Source: Dehalococcoidia bacterium (GTDB lineage: Bacteria; Chloroflexota; Dehalococcoidia; Lucifugimonadales; UBA1127). From it: 41,523 bases of DNA. The stretch's first letter is position 1. Every line of letters starts with the position of its first letter. Shown in pieces: positions 6,942 through 15,208 of this stretch. The position numbers and the translations under genes are program-made. The notes below the pieces were generated by a model, which saw nothing but the letters and a program-made list of their open reading frames with translations, was not told where the DNA came from and did no database searches. The stretch is taken from the NCBI GenBank assembly GCA_029936935.1, contig JAPYRQ010000007.1, forward strand, positions 1 to 41,523. Reading direction: 5' to 3'.

Positions 6942-8120
6942 GTGGAAGAGGTTTTTATCCTCGGCGCAGCGCGGACTCCTTTAGGAAAGCTATCCGGCTC
7001 GCTAAGTACGGTCCCAGCCCCGACGCTGGGGGCGATAGCGATAAAGGGAGCCCTGGAGCGAGCGGGAGTAAGCCCGGAGCAGGTGGACTACACCCTGATG
7101 GGCAACGTGCTCCAGGCAGGCGTGGGCCAGGCTCCGGCCCGGCAGGCGGCGATAAACGCGGGGATTCCCGTGATCGCGTCGGCAATGACCGTGAACAAGG
7201 TGTGCGCCAGCGGCCTGACAGCATCGGTGCTGGGCGCAGGGATGATCCGGCTGGGAGACGCAGAGATCGTGGTGGCCGGGGGTATGGAGAACATGAGCCT
7301 GGCTCCCCACCTGCTCAAAGGCAGCCGCAACGGCGTCCGTCTGGGAAACTGGGAGATGGCGGACAGCATGATGCAGGACGGCCTGTGGTGCACCCTGGCG
7401 GGTCAGGATATGGCGTCGGCAGCAGAGGCGATAGGGGACAAACACGGAGTGACGAGGGAGGAGCAGGACGCGTTCGCCCTCCGGAGCCACCAACGAGCGA
7501 TGGCGGCCGCGATGGAAGGATCGTTCCGGGACGAGATCGTCCCCGTCACGGTGGCCACACGCCGCAGTTCGATACTCGTAGAGAAGGACGAGGGCCCTCG
7601 GGCGGAAACGTCCCTAGAGGCCCTAGGAAACCTTCGGCCAGCCTTCTCCCAGGGGAAATCCGTGACGGCGGGGAACGCGTCTCAGATAAGCGACGGAGCG
7701 GCAGCGGTAGTACTGGCGGGAGCATCTACGGTGGAACGGCTCGGGCTAAACCCGGTAGCAAGAATAAGCGGCTACTCGCACGCGGGAGTGGATCCGGCGT
7801 GGCTTTTCGAGGGACCGGTAGCGGCAACCCTCGCTCTCGAAGCGAAAACCGGCCTCAAGCTGGAGGATTTCGATCTGGTGGAGACCAACGAGGCTTTCGC
7901 GGCCCAGGCCCTGGCCAACGGGGTGGCCCTGAAGTACGACTGGAACAAGGTGAACATCCACGGGGGAGCAGTAGCCCTGGGACACCCATTGGGAGCAAGT
8001 GGGGCGAGAATACTGGTGACGCTGCTCCACGCCCTGAAGCAAAAGGGCGGCCGAAGGGGTTTGGCGACGATATGCCACGGCGGGGGCGGGGGAGTAGCCC
8101 TAAGCGTTGAACTTGTCTAG
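6942..8120 (+). CDS. Acetyl-CoA acetyltransferase (thiolase)
   Basis: Condenses two acetyl-CoA or cleaves 3-ketoacyl-CoA. The 392-residue protein has all thiolase marks: 'VNKVCASGL' (nucleophilic Cys), 'GGMENMS', 'NEAFAAQ', 'GHPLGASGAR' and the C-terminal 'ICHGGGGGVAL' in place of the commoner C-I-G-G-G-Q-G. GTG at 6942 gives the family N-terminus 'EEVFILGAARTP'. Odd: its codon use (GGG, GGA, CGG, ATA, GTA) is unlike the neighbours', which prefer C-ending codons. A 395-codon open frame at 6923-8110 runs through it with a better ribosome binding site, but its product is low-complexity Gly/Arg/Ser/Pro. The composition suggests recent acquisition (inference). Confidence 0.93.
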   Translation: MEEVFILGAARTPLGKLSGSLSTVPAPTLGAIAIKGALERAGVSPEQVDYTLMGNVLQAGVGQAPARQAAINAGIPVIASAMTVNKVCASGLTASVLGAGMIRLGDAEIVVAGGMENMSLAPHLLKGSRNGVRLGNWEMADSMMQDGLWCTLAGQDMASAAEAIGDKHGVTREEQDAFALRSHQRAMAAAMEGSFRDEIVPVTVATRRSSILVEKDEGPRAETSLEALGNLRPAFSQGKSVTAGNASQISDGAAAVVLAGASTVERLGLNPVARISGYSHAGVDPAWLFEGPVAATLALEAKTGLKLEDFDLVETNEAFAAQALANGVALKYDWNKVNIHGGAVALGHPLGASGARILVTLLHALKQKGGRRGLATICHGGGGGVALSVELV

Positions 8121-8188
8121 ACCCTTCAAGTCTCTAGCTATCTAACGGCATAACAACCGCGACAACTCGTACTTGTTTTGGGATACGT

Positions 8189-8326
8189 TCATTCGTCTTC
8201 TTTCATTGGAGAATTTTCGTTATCAGGTTCTAATTGCATCCCATCAATTTCAGCCAAAATCAACTTCTTAGTCTCCTCCGGCATGTAGGCAGTATTTGCG
8301 ATAGCTCGCAAAAGTGTGTCATTCAC
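8189..8326 (-). CDS. Small acidic hypothetical protein
   Basis: A GTG at 8326 opens 45 codons ending TGA at 8189-8191. The product contains 'LLRAIANTAYMPEETKKLILAEIDGM' split by no gaps and has an acidic end 'MKEDE'; it looks like a small helical protein. It begins 18 bases after the stop of the upstream membrane protein gene and is in the same frame, so readthrough of that TAG would fuse the two. The ribosome binding site is weak (AAG next to GTG). I do not recognise it, and it may be spurious. Confidence 0.35.
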   Translation of the reverse strand: MNDTLLRAIANTAYMPEETKKLILAEIDGMQLEPDNENSPMKEDE

Positions 8327-8344
8327 CTTAGCTGCAGTGACACG

Positions 8345-8707
8345 CTAACTCTGCTTCAGCTCTGGGTATTGTTCTTCCAAGATTACCAGAAAGCGGTCAC
8401 GGAACCTTCGCTCCCGCTTCAATGTCCACCAATTCCAAATAATAGCCGCAATGTATGCAACGAAAACGAAGATAAATATCGAGTTAAGAAAGTCTAGTGC
8501 ACGGCCCCAATCAACCTCAATTTCACCTATCCTAATATCTTTGGAAATATCCGCGATTGGGTCGACGGCATTATCCCAAAACATCTGGACCATCCAAGAG
8601 CCGACGGCTAATACAATAAGCACCAGAAAAATCGTAGTAACTGGTCGTCCGACTCGGCCGAATCGCTCCTCCATCATTTTGAGGAGTCCTGGCAAGAATT
8701 CTTCCAT
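8345..8707 (-). CDS. Hypothetical membrane protein with two TM segments
   Basis: A 120-residue protein. Two hydrophobic stretches are visible: 'TIFLVLIVLAVGSWMV' (about 24-40) and 'IFIFVFVAYIAAIIWNWW' (about 77-95). Between them is an acidic loop with 'DPIADISKDIRIGEIEVDW'. The C-terminus is highly charged ('RERRFRDRFLVILEEQYPEL') and probably cytoplasmic. No family is recognised. The ATG at 8707 lacks a ribosome binding site; an internal ATG ATG pair (residues 11-12) is an alternative start. The gene lies in an AT-richer stretch unlike its flanks, divergent from the small CxxC protein at 8827. Confidence 0.55.
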   Translation of the reverse strand: MEEFLPGLLKMMEERFGRVGRPVTTIFLVLIVLAVGSWMVQMFWDNAVDPIADISKDIRIGEIEVDWGRALDFLNSIFIFVFVAYIAAIIWNWWTLKRERRFRDRFLVILEEQYPELKQS

Positions 8708-8826
8708 ACATCAATTCTGCCACTGCACTTGTTAATTCCGGTATACAATCATGGAGTATTTTCAACTATTGTCATTGGGTGTGCAGACAAGTCTCTAAGT
8801 GCAACCAGAAAAAAATGGAGTTCAGA

Positions 8827-9045
8827 ATGGACAGAGATGGGGATACCAAGTCTGACATTTGTCCGCTTTGCAGCAAAATAAAACCTACTACTCATACATA
8901 TAGAATTCCCAAAAAATCTCAGGATGAAAAATTCAACGATTACATGAATTATGGGAATTCTAAACGCAACACAAAGGGGAGTTTGGTTTGTATCAACGAA
9001 GAAAATGGCATCCATGATAAATTGAGGCCACGCACAAACCGCTAA
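8827..9045 (+). CDS. Small Cys-x2-Cys hypothetical protein
   Basis: A 72-residue protein. The only motif is 'DICPLC' near the N-terminus, followed by a Lys/Asn-rich region ('KIKPTTHTYRIPKKSQDEKFNDY') and a later single Cys in 'SLVCINEENG'. It could bind metal as half of a zinc ribbon. I choose the ATG at 8827 because GGAG lies 6 bases upstream; the frame continues back to 8779. Base composition is AT-rich with A/T-ending codons, unlike the neighbouring GC-rich genes, which suggests transfer. No function can be given. Confidence 0.5.
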   Translation: MDRDGDTKSDICPLCSKIKPTTHTYRIPKKSQDEKFNDYMNYGNSKRNTKGSLVCINEENGIHDKLRPRTNR

Positions 9046-9126
9046 TTAATTCCGATATCCAATCACACAAATATTCCTCCTTCCCCCACCTGCCATTCTG
9101 AGGAGCTTAGCCTTGGTTTTGGGAGC

Positions 9127-9160
9127 CACTAGGCCACACGGGTCCAGGGCGAGCCTCACC
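9127..9160 (-). repeat. Dispersed hairpin repeat, copy in the 9.1-kb gap
   Basis: The reverse complement reads GGCTCGCCCTGGACCCGTGT, then GGCCTAGTGGC. This lines up with the copies near 13.1 and 39.7 kb (TGCCCTGGACCCATAT, then GACCTAGCGGT). Confidence 0.55.
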
Positions 9161-9360
9161 GCCTTATCTCACTAGCCCCAATAACCTCGTTCCTGTTACC
9201 CTCTCCTCGCAGGGGCATGGACTGCGCCCGTCATGGATGACCCGCGACCTTCTGACCCGCAGGTCAGTCCCCAACATATGTGTCATATAGAACAAAGAGT
9301 TGTTTCAGCAGTTATGTCCAATATTCTCGTGAGGTGGGCAGCTAGCACCCAGCTATGTGT

Positions 9361-9377
9361 CCAGGCCTAAGCCCTGG
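9361..9377 (+). repeat. Dispersed hairpin repeat, degenerate copy
   Basis: CCAGG-CCTAAGC-CCTGG, 46 bases before the aminotransferase start. The core stem matches the family; flanks are degenerate. Confidence 0.4.
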
Positions 9378-9423
9378 GAATTGTTTCCTCTAAATAAATT
9401 AAAAGCCAACCAAAGGAACACAC

Positions 9424-10587
9424 ATGAACGTCGCTGAACGGATGTCGCTACTGGGTACGGAGTCGGCCTTTGAGGTGCTGGCCAGGGCCAAGGCGCTGGA
9501 GGCCCAGGGCAAGGACATCGTCCACCTTGAGATAGGCGAGCCCGACTTCGATACGCCCAAGCACATCAAGGATGCTGCGATCAAAGCCCTTCAGGACGGC
9601 TACACCCACTACGTCCCAACACCCGGCATCCCGGAGGTGCGGCAGGCTGTGGCTCGCAACGTGGGGGAGCGTCGCGGCATGGACATAGATTGGAACCGCG
9701 TCATCATCACCCCCGGCGCAAAACCCATCATGTTCTTCACGCTGCTCGCCCTCGCAGAACCCGGCGCGGAGGTCATCTATCCCGACCCCGGCTTCCCCAT
9801 TTACGAGTCGATGGTCAACTTCTGCGGCGCTAAGGCCGTTCCTATGCCCTTGCGAGGCGAGTCCGATTACCATCCCGACCTCGATGAGTTCGCCACCCTG
9901 GTGAACAAGAACACGCGACTCGTGATACTGAACTCGCCCCACAACCCCTGCGGCTCCGTGCTGTCACGTGAGGAGATCGAGCGCATCGCGGCCATCGTGC
10001 GGGAGCAGTCGGACGCCTACATCCTTGCCGATGAGGTGTACAAGGACCTTCTGTACACGGGCGAGCACGTCAGCATCGCCACCATGCCCGGCATGGCAGG
10101 CCGCACCATCATCCTGGACGGGCTGTCCAAGAGCTACGCCATGACCGGATGGCGGCTGGGCTACGGCGTGTTTCCGGAGCCGCTGGTGGAGCACATCACC
10201 AAACTGGCCGTGAACAGCGTCTCCTGCGCCAACGCATTCTCGCAGATGGCCATGATCGCCGCGCTGGAGGGGCCGCAGGACAGCGTGAGTGCCATGCGTG
10301 AGGAGTTCATGAAGCGTCGCGATGTTGTTGTGGAAGGGCTTCGCAGCATCCCGGGAGTGACATGCCCCATGCCTGAGGGCGCGTTCTACGCCTTCCCAAG
10401 CATCAAGGGCACAGGCTTGACCAGCATGGAGTTCGAGGCGAAGGCGCTCCAAGAAGCAGGCGTGGCTGTCCTGTCCGGCAGCGCCTTTGGCGGCTACGGC
10501 GATGGCTACGTTCGGTTGTCCTATGCCAACTCCGTGAAGAACCTCCAGAAGGCCATTGAGCGACTTCGAGGCATGGTGAAGGGCTAG
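9424..10587 (+). CDS. Class I/II PLP-dependent aminotransferase (aspartate-aminotransferase type)
   Basis: Transfers amino groups between an amino acid and a 2-oxo acid. The 387-residue protein has the fold type I marks: 'LEIGEPDFDTP' near the N-terminus, 'NSPHNPCGSV' (Asn contacting the cofactor), 'ILADEVYKDLLY', the Schiff-base lysine in 'DGLSKSYAMTGWRLGY' (Lys236) and 'VRLSYANS' near the end (Arg binding the substrate carboxylate). It is closest to the AspC/AlaA-like Igamma subgroup; the amino donor cannot be fixed from sequence. AAAGGA lies 6 bases before the ATG. The stop codon lies inside a 20-base perfect palindrome. The next gene converges from the other strand. Confidence 0.92.
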   Translation: MNVAERMSLLGTESAFEVLARAKALEAQGKDIVHLEIGEPDFDTPKHIKDAAIKALQDGYTHYVPTPGIPEVRQAVARNVGERRGMDIDWNRVIITPGAKPIMFFTLLALAEPGAEVIYPDPGFPIYESMVNFCGAKAVPMPLRGESDYHPDLDEFATLVNKNTRLVILNSPHNPCGSVLSREEIERIAAIVREQSDAYILADEVYKDLLYTGEHVSIATMPGMAGRTIILDGLSKSYAMTGWRLGYGVFPEPLVEHITKLAVNSVSCANAFSQMAMIAALEGPQDSVSAMREEFMKRRDVVVEGLRSIPGVTCPMPEGAFYAFPSIKGTGLTSMEFEAKALQEAGVAVLSGSAFGGYGDGYVRLSYANSVKNLQKAIERLRGMVKG

Positions 10588-10595
10588 CCCTTCAC
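10576..10595 (+). repeat. Hairpin repeat centred on the aminotransferase stop codon
   Basis: A perfect 20-base palindrome GTGAAGGGCT/AGCCCTTCAC contains the TAG stop at its centre. It is followed by CTCAAAAGACCTGCAG, resembling the flanks of the copies at 21.7 and 36.4 kb. Confidence 0.7.
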
Positions 10596-10632
10596 TCAAA
10601 AGACCTGCAGTTACTTAAGAATGCAGCATCAA

Positions 10633-12078
10633 TCAGGAAGAGGCAGGCGCTGTGCGTCGACCAACAATCCTGAACTGGTAGTACAACGCGTTCAACAACC
10701 CCAGTAGCAGTAAAGTGGTCCCAGCTATCGCTACGGTGTGGTAGTTGTCCGCCACCTGGCTTATCCGAATGACAGACGAATCGCCGGAACTCATCAGGAT
10801 GCCGCCCAGCGTTGCGCCCGTTGAACCAGCCATCATGATCACAGCGATGAAGAGGGCAGAAGCAGTCCCTATGTGGCCCGGTGGAATCGCGTTCATCTGA
10901 GCGCTACCAGCGGATGTCTGGTACATGCCCGCCCCTGAGCCCATGATTACCAGGGCCAGCGCGATATGGAGGATCGAGGCATTTTCATCGATGAACAACA
11001 GCAATCCCACACCAATCACCTGCGCTACCATCCCCGCCAACATGACTGGGCCCACTCCTAGGCGAGCGGACAACTTGCCGCCAACGAGGCCTCCAGCAAG
11101 CATGAACCCCGGCGCGATGGCGAACAGTGCACCGGAGGCGGTAGAACTCAGCTCCAAAGACCGCACCAGGAAGAACGGAAGGACCAGCGTTGTTGTGGAA
11201 TTCCCCATGACCTGAAGCACCAACCCCATGCTGCTCACCACCACGGCCTTGCTGCGGAATATCGCCAGGTCCAAAACGGGCTTGAAGACGCGTCCCTCTC
11301 GCCAAACGAAGGCTGCCATCAAGACCATCCCCAACGTGGCCAACCCGATGATGCCGGGCGAGGTCGCTCCCCAGTCGGACGTCCTGTTCAGCGCAACCAA
11401 AAGAGAGCCCAAACCCACAAACCCCAACGTCGACCCCATAATGTCGAAGTTCGCTATCGGTAGCCGCTCTTCTCGGCGCAACAAGAAATACGACAGCATC
11501 ACCGTGAGGACAGCCAGCGGCGCAACGGCTACGTAGATAGAACGCCAACCAAATTCATCGATGAGTTGCCCACCGATCAGCGGCCCAGATCCTGCTCCAA
11601 GCCCCACCGCCGCAATAATGATGCCCAACGCCATGCCACGTCGCTCCGGCGGGAACCCTTCCATACCAATGGCGTTCCGTGTAGAGAGGAAGAACGCACA
11701 GCCTAGACCCTGAACTATCCTTGCCCCTATGAGCGTTGGCAAGTTCGGAGACAGGTACGAACCGATGAGACCAAGGACGAACACGCCCAGCCCGATGGTG
11801 AACAACCGACGTCGTCCCAGCGAAGTCGCAAGGGAACCGATGGGCAGCGCCAGACCAAGGATCATAAACTGCAGGGCCACAGAAACCCAGACGGCACCGG
11901 CGGGGGATGCATCAAACTCATCGGCAATGAAGGGAAGCGCAATGGCGTTCATTGAGCCGTCCAGCGTAAACAACAGCGCACTCAACGCCGTCAGCGATAG
12001 TGGCATCCAGGCCGTGGCCATGGTCACGTGGATGGTATGTTGCGCTGCAGGCTCAGGTTGAGGTGAAGTCATAGGCAT
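10633..12078 (-). CDS. MFS exporter, DHA2 (14-TM drug:H+ antiporter) type
   Basis: A proton-driven exporter of about 481 residues with roughly 14 hydrophobic segments. Family marks: 'LDGSMNAIALPFIADEF' in TM1 (D-x2-MNxALP), the loop 2-3 motif 'GSLATSLGRRRLFTIG' and 'GARIVQGLGCAFFLSTRNA' in TM4. These place it with EmrB/QacA-type multidrug exporters. Substrate unknown. An upstream in-frame ATG at 12141 gives an extra basic stretch with many Arg/His that does not look like the family; I prefer the ATG at 12078, just before the Pro-rich leader and TM1. It is divergent from the ccdA-like gene, with about 130 bases between. Confidence 0.88.
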   Translation of the reverse strand: MPMTSPQPEPAAQHTIHVTMATAWMPLSLTALSALLFTLDGSMNAIALPFIADEFDASPAGAVWVSVALQFMILGLALPIGSLATSLGRRRLFTIGLGVFVLGLIGSYLSPNLPTLIGARIVQGLGCAFFLSTRNAIGMEGFPPERRGMALGIIIAAVGLGAGSGPLIGGQLIDEFGWRSIYVAVAPLAVLTVMLSYFLLRREERLPIANFDIMGSTLGFVGLGSLLVALNRTSDWGATSPGIIGLATLGMVLMAAFVWREGRVFKPVLDLAIFRSKAVVVSSMGLVLQVMGNSTTTLVLPFFLVRSLELSSTASGALFAIAPGFMLAGGLVGGKLSARLGVGPVMLAGMVAQVIGVGLLLFIDENASILHIALALVIMGSGAGMYQTSAGSAQMNAIPPGHIGTASALFIAVIMMAGSTGATLGGILMSSGDSSVIRISQVADNYHTVAIAGTTLLLLGLLNALYYQFRIVGRRTAPASS

Positions 12079-12179
12079 GGAGTGTACACGGTTTCGGCCT
12101 TTGCTCCTACGGTGCCTGCGATGATGACTCCAAAACGGCACCCGAAGCGTAGTACCTCACAAGCAGATCAAGCATCACA

Positions 12180-12185
12180 TATAAT
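12180..12185 (+). promoter_or_regulatory. Candidate -10 box (TATAAT) of the ccdA-like gene
   Basis: A perfect TATAAT lies 25 bases before the ATG at 12211. No good -35 box is seen at 16-18 bases, so this is a weak call. Confidence 0.35.
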
Positions 12186-12210
12186 GAAGACAGAAACCTG
12201 GAGGGCTGAC

Positions 12211-13107
12211 ATGGACGCAACAGCGTACAACGAATCAACACAGAACCAGTGGATACGCACACTGTTCATCCCTTTCCTCATTGGAGGGGTAGCGATAGGT
12301 GTGGCCGTGGTCGGCTCGATACTCACGGGGTCAGGAGCTGACGCAACGGGTGGCGTCAACGGGTTCATAGAATCGCTGTCCGGAAGCTCCGGGTCACGAC
12401 TTGGCGGCATAGGCCTACTGGGCTTCACCTTTGGCGCAGGGATGGTATCCACTGTGAACCCCTGCGGTTTCGCCATGCTCCCAGCCTATCTGGGGATGTA
12501 CCTCGGTGCCGCCGACTCCCAAGATGCACGCGCAAACCCGGTCGTTCACTTCAAACAGGCAACAATCGTCGGGGTCTTTGTCACACTGGGCGTTATGCTC
12601 CTGTTCGGTACCGTCGGCGTTATCCTTGCTGCGGGTCTCACCACAGTACGTTCTGTGATTCCCTGGCTTGGGCTGGTCATCGGTGGCGTGCTGACCTTTG
12701 GCGGTGCATGGGTGCTCATGGGCGGCAAGCTCAACATCGGGGTGTTCAGTCGCGCGGCCTCACACATGGGCGATGCACGAGAAGTGAACGCAAAGAGCTA
12801 CTTCCTCTTCGGGCTGAGCTACGGCACAGCGTCGTTGAGTTGCACATTGCCCATCTTCATCGCAGTGGTCGGATTCGGCACAACAACCGGCTTCATGACA
12901 GCAACAGGCCAATTCCTGTTGTACGGACTGGGCATGGGCACCGTCATCCTGACGCTGACGTTGAGCATGGCTATCTTCAAAGGCGCAATGGTTGGCGCGC
13001 TCCGCAAGCTACTTCCGTTCATCCAACCCATCAGTGCCACAGTGATGATCCTAGCTGGTTCTTACATCGTGTTCTACTGGCTCACGCTGGGGCGCGACCT
13101 CCTCTAG
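12211..13107 (+). CDS. ccdA: CcdA/DsbD-like thiol electron-transfer membrane protein
   Basis: CcdA-family proteins carry electrons from cytoplasmic thioredoxin across the membrane to extracytoplasmic thiol proteins (cytochrome c maturation, thiol repair). The 298-residue protein has one N-terminal segment, then the six-helix core with the two redox cysteines in 'STVNPCGFAMLPAYLG' (Cys85) and 'TASLSCTLPIF' (Cys211). No fused thioredoxin domain is present, and no cytochrome c gene is adjacent. The ATG at 12211 follows GGAGGG; a longer frame to 12082 is untranslated leader. The stop is followed at once by a hairpin repeat. A mercury-transport-like role is also known for relatives. Confidence 0.85.
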   Translation: MDATAYNESTQNQWIRTLFIPFLIGGVAIGVAVVGSILTGSGADATGGVNGFIESLSGSSGSRLGGIGLLGFTFGAGMVSTVNPCGFAMLPAYLGMYLGAADSQDARANPVVHFKQATIVGVFVTLGVMLLFGTVGVILAAGLTTVRSVIPWLGLVIGGVLTFGGAWVLMGGKLNIGVFSRAASHMGDAREVNAKSYFLFGLSYGTASLSCTLPIFIAVVGFGTTTGFMTATGQFLLYGLGMGTVILTLTLSMAIFKGAMVGALRKLLPFIQPISATVMILAGSYIVFYWLTLGRDLL

Positions 13108-13123
13108 CAAGGGCAAGCCCTTG
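13108..13123 (+). repeat. Stop-adjacent hairpin repeat after the ccdA-like gene
   Basis: CAAGGGC-AA-GCCCTTG begins at the base after the TAG stop and is followed by ACCCATATACCTGACGG. The flank matches the reversed copy at 39.7 kb. Confidence 0.7.
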
Positions 13124-13180
13124 ACCCATATACCTGACGGTTACCCAAGTAGACTTACGAGGTAACTAATATGACTCTTC

Positions 13181-13208
13181 AGAGGCCCACCGGGTACGGT
13201 GGATCTCT
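13181..13208 (+). terminator. Possible terminator hairpin
   Basis: CCACCG-GGTA-CGGTGG extended by AGAG/CTCT across a two-base mismatch, followed by a short CTATTT stretch. Weak T run. Confidence 0.4.
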
Positions 13209-13221
13209 CTATTTCCACCCA

Positions 13222-13250
13222 TTGAGACATAGGCTAACACCCTGTACAAT
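13222..13250 (+). promoter_or_regulatory. Promoter of the SDR-amidohydrolase-Rieske operon
   Basis: TTGAGA (13222-13227), a 17-base spacer and TACAAT (13245-13250), five of six matches at each box, 48 bases before the SDR start. It is likely the single promoter of the genes up to about 19.6 kb. Confidence 0.65.
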
Positions 13251-13298
13251 ACCGCCCAACTAAACTCTGATTCACACGTAACTTCCAGGAGGCGCGCC

Positions 13299-14048
13299 AT
13301 GCAGTTGAAGGACAAAGTCGTCATCGTCACCGGAGCAGCAACGCACATCGGGCAGGCCTACGCGGTACGCCTCGCCCAGGAGGGCGCCAAGGTGGTTGCC
13401 TGCGACATCCTTGATTGCGGGACCACAGCCGAGTTGGTTATGGAAGCAGGCGGCGAAGTACTGCCCATCATCACGGACGTGACCAAAGAAGAAGACACGT
13501 TGGAGATGGCCCGACTGACCGTGGAGAAGTTCGGGCGAATCGACTGCATCGTGAACAACGCGGGCATCTTCGATGGACTGACCGCCAAACCCATTCTTGA
13601 TGTGGACATGGCGGAGTGGGACAAGGTGTACGAGGTCAACGTCAAAGGCATGTTCCTATGCTGCCGGGCAGTCTTCCCGTACATGAAGGAACAGGGCGGC
13701 GGCAAGATCATCAACGTGGGCTCAGGCATCTGGCTGCAGGGCATGCCCGGCGTCCCCCACTACGTTTCGTCGAAGGCTGCCGTCATGGGCTTGACGCGCA
13801 CGCTGGCCAAGGAACTAGGCCAGTTCAACATCAACGTGAACACCCTGGCACCCGGTGGTACCGACAGTGGTGCGAGTATCGGCCGTGACGAAAACTCCCC
13901 AGCTGCACCCAGTCGGGCCGGCCGGTCGATTGCTAGAACCGAGACCTCGGAGGATCTGACGGGCACCATGGTGTTCCTGGCTTCATCCGACAGCGATTTC
14001 ATTACCGGTCAGATGATCACCATCAACGGTGGAGACGCCTTGTACTAA
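13299..14048 (+). CDS. Short-chain dehydrogenase/reductase
   Basis: An NAD(P)-dependent oxidoreductase of the classical SDR family, 249 residues. Visible are the nucleotide-binding loop 'VTGAATHIGQ' (11-20; a TGxxxGxG variant with Thr-His before Ile-Gly), 'VNNAGIFDG', and the catalytic triad Ser142, Tyr155 and Lys159 ('YVSSK'). 'TDVTKEED' after strand 3-4 fits the family. AGGAGG lies before the ATG. It is first in a run of six same-strand genes; the next gene starts 34 bases after its stop. In this context it likely oxidises an alcohol or a cis-diol intermediate produced by the Rieske oxygenases (inference). Substrate unknown. Confidence 0.9.
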   Translation: MQLKDKVVIVTGAATHIGQAYAVRLAQEGAKVVACDILDCGTTAELVMEAGGEVLPIITDVTKEEDTLEMARLTVEKFGRIDCIVNNAGIFDGLTAKPILDVDMAEWDKVYEVNVKGMFLCCRAVFPYMKEQGGGKIINVGSGIWLQGMPGVPHYVSSKAAVMGLTRTLAKELGQFNINVNTLAPGGTDSGASIGRDENSPAAPSRAGRSIARTETSEDLTGTMVFLASSDSDFITGQMITINGGDALY

Positions 14049-14082
14049 AACGAGCGAAGGCCTGATTGAAGGGAGATTGGTC

Positions 14083-15177
14083 ATGACAACGAAGCACGAC
14101 TTTCAGGTTATTGATGCGGACGCCCACGTGGTGGAGAGCGATCGCACCTGGGAATATTTGGATCCGGCAGATCGGAAATATCGACCTTCACTGGTGTCTG
14201 CAGGGGGTGATAAACCGACCCTCCACTGGTTGATCGATGGGAAGATAAGCGGACACAGAGCGGCAGCCCCGGACCAGCGCCTACTTGCAGAGATATCTCA
14301 GCGCTCCGGAAGGGACGTAGAGACACCGGTTGGAGCGCGGGAGATGGAAGACATTTCTGCCAGGCTACAACACATGGACCAACTAGGTGTGGACGTTCAA
14401 GTGTTGTATCACACGATGTGGATTGAGGAAGTCACAACGCGTCCTGAGATTGATGTGGCGCTTAGCCGCAGTTGGAACCGTTGGTTGGCCGATATCTGGA
14501 AAGACGGCAAAGGCAGACTTCGTTGGTCGTGCGTTCCCCCGTTTACAGATATGGATAACGCCCTGAAGGAAATCAAAACCGCACGGAAGAACGGCGCCGT
14601 TGCCATTTCAATTCGCCCGATGGAGGGCAGCCGTCTGCTCCTAGACCCGTATTTCTATCCGGTCTATGAACTGGCAAGCGAACTGGACATGGCCATTGCC
14701 GTTCACATTGCAAACGGAAACGCCGCTGTGTGTGATGCTCTGGCATCCCCCTATGACCCTGGCGCAGCATTCGGGCGTTTTAGGGTTCCTACCGTGGCAT
14801 CATGTCACGCACTCATTATGAGCGAGATTCCCCAGCGTTTCCCAAAGCTTCGATGGGCCTTTGTTGAATCGTCATCTCAGTGGATTCCCTGGGTGATCAA
14901 TGAGGCAAAACGACGGTACACTGGCGCGGGGAAGCCCTTTCCAGAGAACGTCCTACAAGAGTATCAGTTCTACGTGGCGTGCCAGTCTGATGACGACCTG
15001 CCCTATATCCTGAAGTATTCCGGGGACGACAACATCATCACAGGGTCTGATTACGGTCATGCTGATCCGTCCAGTCAGTTGGACACACTGGATTTAGTGC
15101 GTCAAATGGAAGGCGTTAGCCAACGCCAAAAGGACAATATTCTCTATCACAACCCCAAGGTGCTCTACGGACTGTAG
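14083..15177 (+). CDS. Amidohydrolase-2 family metal-dependent hydrolase (ACMSD-like)
   Basis: A TIM-barrel hydrolase or decarboxylase of the amidohydrolase-2 family, 364 residues. The N-terminal 'VIDADAHVVES' resembles the family's metal-binding D-x-H segment. 'VAVHIANGN' offers the conserved His after strand 5, and 'GSDYGHADPSSQLD' is the conserved Asp motif near the C-terminus. Relatives include ACMSD, gamma-resorcylate decarboxylase and many catabolic hydrolases. I start at the ATG at 14083 with GAAGGGAG upstream; the longer frame to 14029 overlaps the SDR end. It is followed 31 bases later by the first Rieske oxygenase, which implies a shared pathway, perhaps hydrolysis or decarboxylation of ring-cleavage products. 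Confidence 0.87.
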   Translation: MTTKHDFQVIDADAHVVESDRTWEYLDPADRKYRPSLVSAGGDKPTLHWLIDGKISGHRAAAPDQRLLAEISQRSGRDVETPVGAREMEDISARLQHMDQLGVDVQVLYHTMWIEEVTTRPEIDVALSRSWNRWLADIWKDGKGRLRWSCVPPFTDMDNALKEIKTARKNGAVAISIRPMEGSRLLLDPYFYPVYELASELDMAIAVHIANGNAAVCDALASPYDPGAAFGRFRVPTVASCHALIMSEIPQRFPKLRWAFVESSSQWIPWVINEAKRRYTGAGKPFPENVLQEYQFYVACQSDDDLPYILKYSGDDNIITGSDYGHADPSSQLDTLDLVRQMEGVSQRQKDNILYHNPKVLYGL

Positions 15178-15208
15178 TCGACACACCTCAAATCATCAGG
15201 AGAGATAC

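Larger units (their letters stand above)
9046..9423. other. 378-base intergenic region with hairpins, no gene seen
   Basis: No convincing coding frame on either strand. It contains two members of the dispersed hairpin family (9127-9160, reversed, and 9361-9377) and a hairpin CTGACC-CGCA-GGTCAG at 9252-9267. The last 20 bases carry the ribosome binding site AAAGGA of the aminotransferase gene. Confidence 0.6.

Noticed and set aside
6923-8110. A 395-codon frame overlapping the thiolase, with its own ATG and a better ribosome binding site
   Set aside because: Its product is low-complexity Gly/Arg/Ser/Pro, as expected from the shifted frame of a G-rich gene; the thiolase frame has all family motifs.
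10576-10620. The palindrome at the aminotransferase stop as a normal terminator
   Set aside because: No T run follows, and the same element recurs in non-terminator positions; kept as a repeat instead.
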